From an uncultured bacterium (GTDB lineage: Bacteria > Eisenbacteria > RBG-16-71-46 > CAIMUX01), in the NCBI GenBank assembly GCA_946886185.1, contig CAMPIC010000072.1, positions 1 to 9,407 on the forward strand: a stretch of 9,407 bases of DNA, in the 5' to 3' direction. A program made the translations under genes and the position numbers. The notes beneath the pieces are model-generated. The model was not told the DNA's origin. It ran no database searches and saw only the letters and a program-made list of their open reading frames with translations. Below, in pieces: positions 1-6,382 of the stretch (its first letter is position 1; each line of letters begins with the position of its first letter).

Positions 1-974
1 ATCGCCGCCAGGAGCAGCACTTCGCTCACGATGACGATCCACACCTGCGCTCTGGTCGCGCCGAGGGCGCGCAAGAGTCCGAACTCCGCTCGTCTGCGCA
101 CGAGCGAGGCTTGTGTGCTGGTGAAGACGAGGAACGCGCCGACGAAGAGGCTGACCAGGGAGAGCGCGGTCAGGTTGAGCCGGAATGCGCCGAGCAGTCC
201 TTCGGCCCGCCGCTCGGTTTCCGCCGCGTCGATCACCTCGACCGAGGCTCCCAGGCTTCGCTCGAGATCGCCGCGCACCGACTCCGACTTGCCCGCGTCG
301 ACGCGGAGATCGATCTGATCGATGCGTTCGGGATGGCCCGTCAGGTCCTGGACTTGCGCGATGTCCATGAGCGCGAGATTGCGCGTGCCCAGAGGGGAAC
401 GGTTGCGGAAATCGACCAAAGCGCCGACGCGAAGCGTCGCGCGCCGCGCTCCGGAGGTGACGGCGATGCTGTCTCCGATCTGCCATCCGCGATCCGCGGC
501 CAATTCCGGAGTGATCGCGACCCATCCCGGAATCGTGAGCGCCTCCTGCCACGCGTCCCTCACCGATCGCGTGGCCGGGCGACGATCGTTCGTTGCCTCT
601 CCGTCTTCGTCGGGAAAGCTTTCCAACGGGTACCGTGGAGCTCCGTAGAAATCGACGCCGACGATTTGCAAAAACCGACTCGGATCCTCCGCGAGCGCGG
701 CTTCGATCCGATAAAGGGGCCAGGCGCCCGCGACTCCGGGTGTCTCGAGAACGCGCACCAACAGATTCGGTGGCAGCTCGGGAGCTCGCGGAACGATCGA
801 TAGATCCGCCGGACCGCTGATGGCGCGAACGCTCCCGGTGAATGCGGCGATCGCATTGCGATTCAGGATCTGGATCGCGAGGACCGAGGCCACACCGACC
901 GCCACTCCCAGAATCGTGAGGGCCGAGAGGGCCCGGGAGCGTGTGCGAGCCGTGCGCGCGAGGTAACGCAACAT
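1..974 (-). CDS. FtsX/MacB-family ABC transporter permease, N-terminal part (cut by left edge)
   Basis: This is the membrane subunit of an ABC exporter, working with the ATPase encoded just upstream. I translated it by hand: 324 codons are open with no stop from the ATG at 974 to the window edge. It begins MLRYLARTARTRSRALSAL, with a positive-inside N-terminus, then a first membrane helix at about residues 17-35 (LTILGVAVGVASVLAI). Residues about 40-260 form a MacB-type periplasmic domain. A second helix lies at about 271-288 (LSLVSLFVGAFLVF), followed by the FtsX-family cytoplasmic motif RRRAEFGLLRALGAT at about 291-305. This layout fits the large YbbP-like permeases with two FtsX cores (about 800 residues), so roughly the first third is present; a shorter MacB/LolC-type protein is possible. 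Its start overlaps the ATPase stop by one base (TGATG), which implies translational coupling. The substrate (lipid, lipoprotein or peptide) cannot be told from the sequence. Confidence 0.88.
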   Translation of the reverse strand, partial: MLRYLARTARTRSRALSALTILGVAVGVASVLAIQILNRNAIAAFTGSVRAISGPADLSIVPRAPELPPNLLVRVLETPGVAGAWPLYRIEAALAEDPSRFLQIVGVDFYGAPRYPLESFPDEDGEATNDRRPATRSVRDAWQEALTIPGWVAITPELAADRGWQIGDSIAVTSGARRATLRVGALVDFRNRSPLGTRNLALMDIAQVQDLTGHPERIDQIDLRVDAGKSESVRGDLERSLGASVEVIDAAETERRAEGLLGAFRLNLTALSLVSLFVGAFLVFTSTQASLVRRRAEFGLLRALGATRAQVWIVIVSEVLLLAA

Positions 975-1657
975 CACGCGCCCGCTGTTTCGAGCCTGCC
1001 CCCGTGAAGCTCGTGGCGTTCGTCGGCCCGCGCCGCGAATTCCGCGGAGTGCGTGGCCACGAGGAGGCACGAGTTCTCCTCGCGCGCCATTCGGATGAGC
1101 AGATCGATCACGACGGCGGCGTTGTCGTCGTCCAGATTACCGGTAGGCTCGTCCGCGAGCAGCAGGCGCGGGCGGCGCAACAGCGCGCGGCAGATCGCGA
1201 CGCGTTGCTGCTCGCCTCCGCTCAATCCTTCCACCCGATCGTCCTTCCGCGACTCGAGACCCACGCGATCCAGCAGCGCCCGGGCCCGTTCCCGGGTTTT
1301 CCTTGCGGGCTCTCCCGCAATCCAATCGGGAAGGGAGACGTTTTCGAGAATGGAGAGTTGGGGGAGAAGATGAAAGAACTGGAAGATCAGTCCGATCTCC
1401 TGCCGGCGGAGGATCGTTCGCTCTCTCTCGGAGAGCTCCGCGAGGTTCCGGCCGCCGACGAAGACGCTTCCCGAAGTGGGAACTTCGATTCCCGCAGCCA
1501 GATGCAGCAAGGTCGATTTCCCGCTGCCGGAGCGTCCGACGATGGCGGCGGTGCGGCCGGGAGTGGCACGGAACGTGATGTCATGAAGCGCGGTCAACGT
1601 CCGATCGGCGACGGTGTAGACCTTGGACACGCGATCGAACTCGACGACTGGAGACAT
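974..1657 (-). CDS. ABC transporter ATP-binding protein, LolD/MacB/YbbA family
   Basis: This is the cytoplasmic ATPase that powers the FtsX-type permease encoded directly after it. From the chosen ATG the protein has 227 residues, the usual LolD/YbbA length. It has Walker A GRSGSGKST at 41-49, the Q-loop Gln93 (FQFFHLLPQL), the signature LSGGEQQR at 145-152, Walker B LLLADEP at 165-171 followed by TGNLD, and the H-loop His203 (VATHS). The TGNLD after Walker B and the FQFFHLLP Q-loop are typical of the MacB/LolD/FtsE branch of exporters and mechanotransmission pumps. The frame stays open upstream to an ATG at 1723, but the added 22 residues do not look like family sequence and neither start has a Shine-Dalgarno. 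The start at 1657 (MSPVVEFDRV) fits the family N-terminus and sits six bases after a TATGAT box. All catalytic motifs are intact. Confidence 0.95.
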   Translation of the reverse strand: MSPVVEFDRVSKVYTVADRTLTALHDITFRATPGRTAAIVGRSGSGKSTLLHLAAGIEVPTSGSVFVGGRNLAELSERERTILRRQEIGLIFQFFHLLPQLSILENVSLPDWIAGEPARKTRERARALLDRVGLESRKDDRVEGLSGGEQQRVAICRALLRRPRLLLADEPTGNLDDDNAAVVIDLLIRMAREENSCLLVATHSAEFAARADERHELHGGRLETAGA

Positions 1658-1663
1658 GACGCG

Positions 1664-1694
1664 ATCATAGCGGTTGATTTCGAATCGAGCGCAA
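1664..1694 (-). promoter_or_regulatory. Possible sigma70-type promoter of the ABC operon (leaderless)
   Basis: On the minus strand a TATGAT hexamer lies at 1664-1669 and a TTGCGC at 1689-1694, with a long spacer of 19 bases. Six bases separate the -10 box from the ATG at 1657, so transcription would start at or next to the A of the start codon. A small inverted repeat, AGCGC-N6-GCGCT (1688-1703), overlaps the -35 and could be an operator. The -10 is a good match; the spacing is not ideal. Confidence 0.4.
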
Positions 1695-1736
1695 TCTCGC
1701 GCTGTTTCAGGACATCCAACCATGTTGCCCGTCGGC

Positions 1737-1766
1737 TTGTGGGGCGTGGAGGCGGGGTGCTAGGCT
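1737..1766 (+). promoter_or_regulatory. Probable lon promoter with extended -10
   Basis: TTGTGG (1737-1742) and TAGGCT (1761-1766) are 18 bases apart, and TGC directly precedes the -10, giving an extended -10 element (TGnTAnnnT). Transcription would start near 1773. The box is divergent from the ABC promoter about 100 bp away. I looked for a sigma32-type, CIRCE-type or HspR-type heat-shock element, which often controls lon in other bacteria, and saw none. Confidence 0.4.
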
Positions 1767-1900
1767 GCCTTACTTGGCGCGGTTCCCCAGTCTTCACCAA
1801 TGTTTCGGAGCGAGCCGAGAGTTCTCTCTTTCCGTTGCGGGCACCGGCGGAATGAATGGCCAGGACCCCGCCCGCGCGGAGCCACGACGAAGGAAGGTTC
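1767..1900 (+). other. Leader of lon (about 128 nt untranslated)
   Basis: If transcription starts near 1773, lon has an untranslated leader of about 128 nt. It holds only weak secondary structure: GAGAG-TT-CTCTC at 1817-1828 and TTCCG/CGGAA arms at 1830-1834 and 1848-1852. I see no riboswitch and no convincing thermosensor. An in-frame ATG at 1856 adds 15 residues that do not resemble Lon and lacks a ribosome binding site. Confidence 0.35.
1891..1897 (+). promoter_or_regulatory. Shine-Dalgarno AGGAAGG of lon
   Basis: AGGAAGG lies three bases before the ATG at 1901 (tight spacing) and decides between this start and the upstream in-frame ATG at 1856. Starting at 1901 puts the conserved LPVLPLR motif at residues 18-24, close to its place in other LonA proteins. 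Confidence 0.75.
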
Positions 1901-4828
1901 ATGTCCACATCGATTCAAACCGAATCCGACTTCACCTCGATTCCGAAGATGCTGCCGGTGTTGCCACTTCGCAACACTCTGGCTTACCCGACCATGGTGT
2001 TGCCGCTCGCCGTCGGGATCTCGCGTTCGATCCAACTGGTCGAGGACGCGGTGCGCGGAGACCGCTTGATCGGATTGGTGGGGATGGAAGATCCGACCAT
2101 CGATGAGCCCACCTCGGATCAGGTCTGGTCCATCGGGACGGTCGCGCGCATCCATCGCGTGGTTCGAGCTCAGGGCGAAGCGATGCAGGTCATCGTGCAG
2201 GGACTCGAACGGTTCAAAGTCACCCGTTGGCTCGAGCCCAATCCATACCTGCGTGCGGAGATCGAAACGCTCCCCGACAAGGAGGAGCCGGGCGTCGAGA
2301 TGGACGCGCTTCTCCGCAGCCTCAAGGAGCTGGCCAAGGAAGTCGTCTCCCTTTCGCCGCACTTGCCGGACGAGGTGAATCGATTCCTGACCCAGGTCGA
2401 GGATCCGCGCCACCTCATCTATCTCATCACCGTGAACGCGCGCATTTCCAAGCGTGACGGGCAACGCATCCTCGAGTCGGGCAATCTCAAAGAAAAGATC
2501 CGAATCCTGATCCGTCATCTCTCCCGCGAAAAAGAAATCCTCACTCTGGAGCACAAGATCCAGACGGAAGCGCATGAGGAGATGGACAAGGCTCAGCGCG
2601 AGTTCTTCCTGCGCCAGCAACTCAAAGCGATCCGCAAGGAGCTGGGTGACGAGGAGGAAACCGGCGAACTCGTTGAGGACTACCGCGCCAAGGTCGACGC
2701 GAGCGGAATGCCGGAAGAGGCGCGCAAGGAAACCCTGCGCGAGCTCAAGCGTCTCGAGTCGATGCCCCCTCAGGCCGCGGAGTACTCGCTCATCAAGACG
2801 TATATCGACTGGATGGTGGATCTTCCCTGGACCAAGAGCAGCCGGGATCAACTCGACATCGAACGGGCGCGGCGGGTTCTCGACGAGGACCACTACGACC
2901 TGGCCGACGTGAAGAGCCGGATCCTCGAGTATCTGGCCGTGCGCAAGCTCATCACGGAGCGCGCAGAGAAGCAGTTACCCAAAGCCTCGCGCATGGCTGC
3001 GCGGCGTGTGCGGATGGTGCCGGCGGTGCCTGTGACGAGCAAAGACTCCGATTCCGGAAAGAAAGGGAAGAAGGGGAAGAGGAAGCCGGGTCAAGCGGCC
3101 CTCGGCGATGGCAAGCGCATGCCGACCGAGGATGTGCTGGTCGAGCAGGTGCTGGGAGTGTTCGCCGAGCTTCCGGGCGATGAGATCTCCGACCACGAGC
3201 TCCAAGCGGAGATGTCGGAGCTGCTCGAAGCGGAAGAGGAGGAGTTCGCGGAAGACGGAGACGTAGAGGAGGCCCGGCCCAAGGCATCCGCGAAGGCGCC
3301 TGATTCCAATCCCGAGCCTTCCGAGGAAGATCCCGGCAATGATCCTGCGCTTCGGGCCGGCACGATCCTGTGCTTCGTGGGTCCTCCCGGAGTCGGAAAG
3401 ACGAGCTTGGGCAAGTCGATCGCGCGCGCTCTGGGGCGCAACTTCACGCGCATGAGCCTGGGCGGGATGCGCGACGAAGCGGAGATCCGCGGGCATCGCC
3501 GCACCTACGTGGGCGCGCTCCCCGGCCGGATCATCCAGGGAATCAAACGCGCCGGCACGCGCAATCCCGTCTTCATGCTCGACGAGGTGGACAAGCTCGG
3601 TTCCGATTGGCGGGGAGATCCCGCGAGCGCGCTCCTCGAGGTGCTCGATCCGGCGCAGAACCACTCCTATCGGGATCACTATCTCGATGTCGACTATGAC
3701 CTGAGCGACGTCATCTTCGTCGCGACCGCGAACAGCCTGTACGCGATTCCCGAGCCGTTGCGCGATCGGATGGAGATTATTCAGATCGAGGGCTACACCG
3801 ATCACGACAAGGTGACGATCGCGAAGCAGTATCTAGTTCCGCGGCAGATCCGGGCGCACGGGCTTCGCCCCAACGAGGTGACCTTCTCCGATGAAGCGTT
3901 GCGCAAGATCATCCACGACTACACGCGCGAGTCGGGAGTGCGCGAGCTCGAGCGCCAGATCGGCTCGGTCTGCCGGAAGGTGGCGGTCGCGATCGCGGAG
4001 AAGAAGAAGCGGCGCTTCCAGGTCACTCCCAAGGTCGTGCGGGAGTACCTCAAGGCCGAGCGCTTCGTCTCCGAGCGCCGGGATGAATATCGCGTCCCGG
4101 GAGTCGCGACCGGTCTTGCGGTCACGCCGGGAGGAGGGGACATCCTCTACATCGAAGCCACTCGCATGAGAGGGAAGGGGAGCCTCACGCTCACCGGTCA
4201 GCTTGGCGATGTCATGAAGGAGAGCGCGCAGATCGCGTACAACTATGTGCGTTCCAAGGCTTCGCAATGGGATATCGACTCGGAAGTGTTCGATCGCACC
4301 GACATCCATGTGCACATCCCGGCGGGCGCGATTCCGAAGGATGGCCCTTCCGCGGGAGTCGCCATGACCGGAGCGATGGTGAGCCTGCTCACTGGACGGG
4401 TGGTCCGTCCCAACGTCGGGATGACCGGAGAGGTCACGCTACGCGGTCGGGTGCTCCCGATCGGCGGGCTGAAGGCGAAAGTGCTCGCGGCGCACCGCGC
4501 CGGGCTGGACACGGTCGTTCTGCCCAAGCGAAACGAGCACGAGCTCGACGACGTGCCGTCCGAAGTGCGCGAGAAGATGCGTTTCGTGCCGATCGAAATG
4601 ATCGAGGAAGCGCTCGACGTGATGCTCGCTCCTCCGAAAGGAGCGTCGAAGAAGAAGGGGGGCTCGGAGAAGCCCGAGCCGGTGAAGAAGGCGAAGCCGC
4701 GCGCGGTTCGCCGCGCGAAGGTCGCGGCGCAATCGCGGCCGGAATACAAGTCCCGTCCTGACCGGGTGGCCAAGCTTCCGCGGCGGACTGCGAAACCGGA
4801 TTCGAGCGCGTCGCGCGTGGCCCGCTGA
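1901..4828 (+). CDS. lon: ATP-dependent protease LonA (endopeptidase La) with an insertion before Walker A
   Basis: Lon is a cytoplasmic hexameric AAA+ serine protease that unfolds and degrades damaged and regulatory proteins. The protein has 975 residues (E. coli Lon has 784). The N-terminal substrate-recognition domain starts at LPVLPLR (18-24) and a coiled-coil/helical region runs to about 350 (DWMVDLPW, ILEYLAVRKL). Walker A is GPPGVGKTS at 494-502 (Lys500), Walker B has Asp561-Glu562 (FMLDEVDK), and the pore-side motif RDEAEIRGHRRTY is intact. The protease domain has Ser817 in KDGPSAG and Lys860 in GGLKAK; their 43-residue separation matches the Ser679/Lys722 dyad of E. coli. All catalytic parts are present, so it should be active. 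Two oddities account for the extra length: about 130 charged residues inserted between roughly 351 and 485, and a basic tail of 67 residues after IEEALDVM. The GabD-like gene follows 17 bases after the stop. Confidence 0.97.
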   Translation: MSTSIQTESDFTSIPKMLPVLPLRNTLAYPTMVLPLAVGISRSIQLVEDAVRGDRLIGLVGMEDPTIDEPTSDQVWSIGTVARIHRVVRAQGEAMQVIVQGLERFKVTRWLEPNPYLRAEIETLPDKEEPGVEMDALLRSLKELAKEVVSLSPHLPDEVNRFLTQVEDPRHLIYLITVNARISKRDGQRILESGNLKEKIRILIRHLSREKEILTLEHKIQTEAHEEMDKAQREFFLRQQLKAIRKELGDEEETGELVEDYRAKVDASGMPEEARKETLRELKRLESMPPQAAEYSLIKTYIDWMVDLPWTKSSRDQLDIERARRVLDEDHYDLADVKSRILEYLAVRKLITERAEKQLPKASRMAARRVRMVPAVPVTSKDSDSGKKGKKGKRKPGQAALGDGKRMPTEDVLVEQVLGVFAELPGDEISDHELQAEMSELLEAEEEEFAEDGDVEEARPKASAKAPDSNPEPSEEDPGNDPALRAGTILCFVGPPGVGKTSLGKSIARALGRNFTRMSLGGMRDEAEIRGHRRTYVGALPGRIIQGIKRAGTRNPVFMLDEVDKLGSDWRGDPASALLEVLDPAQNHSYRDHYLDVDYDLSDVIFVATANSLYAIPEPLRDRMEIIQIEGYTDHDKVTIAKQYLVPRQIRAHGLRPNEVTFSDEALRKIIHDYTRESGVRELERQIGSVCRKVAVAIAEKKKRRFQVTPKVVREYLKAERFVSERRDEYRVPGVATGLAVTPGGGDILYIEATRMRGKGSLTLTGQLGDVMKESAQIAYNYVRSKASQWDIDSEVFDRTDIHVHIPAGAIPKDGPSAGVAMTGAMVSLLTGRVVRPNVGMTGEVTLRGRVLPIGGLKAKVLAAHRAGLDTVVLPKRNEHELDDVPSEVREKMRFVPIEMIEEALDVMLAPPKGASKKKGGSEKPEPVKKAKPRAVRRAKVAAQSRPEYKSRPDRVAKLPRRTAKPDSSASRVAR

Positions 4829-4845
4829 GGAATGGCGGTGGCGCA

Positions 4846-6306
4846 TTGATTCGATCGGATCTTCTTCCCCGCCTCGGGGGGTTCATCGGGGGCCGTTGGC
4901 GCGAGTCGCGCGAGCGGTTTCCGGTGATCAATCCGTTCGACGGCGATATTCTGGCGGAAGTGCCGTCGATGGGATCCACCGAGACGAACTCTGCGGTGCA
5001 CGAGGCGGCCGTCGCGCTAGCCCGGTCGCTCTCCTTGGAGGAGCGGCGCCGGCTACTCTCGGACCTCGCCTCCGCGATTCTCGAGGAGCGCGAGGAGATC
5101 GGGCGGATCATCACGCTGGAGAACGGCAAGCCGCTTCCCGAAGGGGTGGCCGAAGCCGAGTACGCAGCCGGCTTCTATGAGTTCGCCGCGAGGAACATTG
5201 ATCGGCTGAAGTCCCGCACTCTCTCCGAGCGACCTCGCGACCACGTCTGGACGATCCACTATCGGCCCGCCGGAGTCGCCGGACTGATCACTCCCTGGAA
5301 CTTTCCGTTCGCGATGATCGCGAAGAAGCTCGCTGCCGCGTTGGCGGCGGGCGCCCCCTCGGTCATCAAGCCGGCCGAGAAGACGCCGCTCTCCATGATC
5401 GCCCTCTTCACTCTGCTCGAGAGAATCGAGATCCCCCCCGGGCTCGCGAATCTGGTGATCGGAGACGCGGAGCAGATCGGGCGGGTGCTGTGCACCCATC
5501 AGGCGGTGCGCGTGATCAGCTTCACCGGATCTACCGAGGTGGGGAAGATCCTGCTCGCGCAGACCGCCCCGCATTGCAAGCGAGTCCTTCTCGAGCTGGG
5601 AGGGAATGCGCCCTATCTCGTCTTCGAGGATGCCGATCTCGAACGCGCCGCCGAGCAGCTGGTGCAGAACAAGCTCCGCGCAGGCGGCCAAACCTGCGTG
5701 TGCGCGAATCGGATCCTCGTGCAGCGATCGATTGCGGACGAATTCGAACGGGCGCTCGTGGCGCGGCTCCAGCCCCTGCGCGTCGGCAACGGAATGGACG
5801 AAGGCGTCGCGGTGGGTCCCATGATCGATCGGGATGGCCACGAAAAAGTGAATCGGCATCTGGAAGATGCCCTCGCCAAGGGAGCCCGTGCGGTGTTTCG
5901 CGGGCACATGCCCAACGTCTCCGCGCAAGCCGGCATGAGGGCTCGCGCGGGTGGATGGTTTTTTCCTCCCACGGTGGTGCGGGGGGCGCGTTCCGGGATG
6001 CTCTGCGCGCGCGAGGAGACGTTCGGTCCACTCTTTCCGTTCTTCGAGTTCCAGGACGAGGAGGAGGCGATCCGGCTGGCGAATGACACCGAGTTCGGTC
6101 TCGCCGCTTACCTGTTCACGGAAGATGAAGCGCGCGCGGAACGGATCGTCCCCCGGCTGTGCTATGGACATGTCGGTCACAACACCGGGACCGGGCCAAC
6201 TCCGGAGGCGCCGTTCGGAGGAATGAAGGAGTCTGGATTGGGCCGCGAGGGCGGTCAGGAAGGACTGCTCGATTTCGTCGAGATCCAGACCGTGCCTCGC
6301 GGCTGA
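4846..6306 (+). CDS. gabD: Succinate-semialdehyde dehydrogenase family enzyme (GabD-like), probably NAD-dependent
   Basis: This cytoplasmic aldehyde dehydrogenase oxidises an aldehyde, in this family usually succinate semialdehyde to succinate (the end of the GABA shunt). At 486 residues it has GabD length. The family-specific GQTCVCANR is present with catalytic Cys284, Glu250 (LELGGNAP) is the general base, Asn152 (TPWNFP) is the oxyanion residue, and FTGSTEVG and PFGGMKESGLGREG are conserved. Glu178 in KPAEKTP, where the NADP-preferring E. coli enzyme has Ser, points to NAD. Cys284 and Cys286 match the redox-switch pair of human SSADH. Arg278 (KLRAGGQ) matches a substrate-binding arginine, but the second one (Arg213 of human SSADH) is Lys160 here, so another semialdehyde is possible. 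The start is TTG at 4846 because FIGGRW lies 12 residues in and no upstream ATG or GTG is in frame; GGTGG nearby is a weak ribosome site. It is probably cotranscribed with lon. Confidence 0.87.
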   Translation: MIRSDLLPRLGGFIGGRWRESRERFPVINPFDGDILAEVPSMGSTETNSAVHEAAVALARSLSLEERRRLLSDLASAILEEREEIGRIITLENGKPLPEGVAEAEYAAGFYEFAARNIDRLKSRTLSERPRDHVWTIHYRPAGVAGLITPWNFPFAMIAKKLAAALAAGAPSVIKPAEKTPLSMIALFTLLERIEIPPGLANLVIGDAEQIGRVLCTHQAVRVISFTGSTEVGKILLAQTAPHCKRVLLELGGNAPYLVFEDADLERAAEQLVQNKLRAGGQTCVCANRILVQRSIADEFERALVARLQPLRVGNGMDEGVAVGPMIDRDGHEKVNRHLEDALAKGARAVFRGHMPNVSAQAGMRARAGGWFFPPTVVRGARSGMLCAREETFGPLFPFFEFQDEEEAIRLANDTEFGLAAYLFTEDEARAERIVPRLCYGHVGHNTGTGPTPEAPFGGMKESGLGREGGQEGLLDFVEIQTVPRG

Positions 6307-6346
6307 CGCCCTTCTCCGAGTCTGACCATTCATCTGCACGCTCAGG

Positions 6347-6374
6347 TTGTGTGAGTAGCGGATCGCGCTAGTAT
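6347..6374 (+). promoter_or_regulatory. Probable promoter of the ClC gene (near-leaderless)
   Basis: TTGTGT (6347-6352) and TAGTAT (6369-6374) are 16 bases apart. The predicted start of transcription is at about 6381, two bases before the ATG at 6383, and no Shine-Dalgarno precedes that ATG. The 76-bp gap after the dehydrogenase gene shows no terminator hairpin, so read-through from lon and gabD is also possible. Confidence 0.45.
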
Positions 6375-6382
6375 GCACTTCC

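Noticed and set aside
1658..1723. Longer start of the ABC ATPase at 1723
   Set aside because: The 22 extra residues are not family-like and would cover the likely promoter; 227 residues is the normal family length.
941..1855. Open frame of 304 codons on the plus strand across the ABC ATPase
   Set aside because: It is opposite a complete ABC ATPase with all its motifs; its translation is low-complexity and matches nothing I know.
1856..1900. Upstream in-frame ATG for lon
   Set aside because: It adds 15 residues (MARTPPARSHDEGRF) unlike Lon and lacks a ribosome site, while ATG 1901 has AGGAAGG.
1760..2893. Long open frame (377 codons) antisense to the start of lon
   Set aside because: It lies opposite a clearly conserved Lon N-terminus and covers the intergenic promoter region. 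Its translation shows no family motif and mirrors the GC-rich codons of lon.
2951..3355. Frameshift or inserted element as the cause of the Lon insertion
   Set aside because: The frame is continuous, no terminal repeats or target duplication are visible, and base composition and codon use look like the rest of lon.
2975..3805. Open frame of 276 codons antisense to the middle of lon
   Set aside because: It is opposite the Walker A and B region of Lon, with no ribosome site or recognisable domain; a composition shadow.
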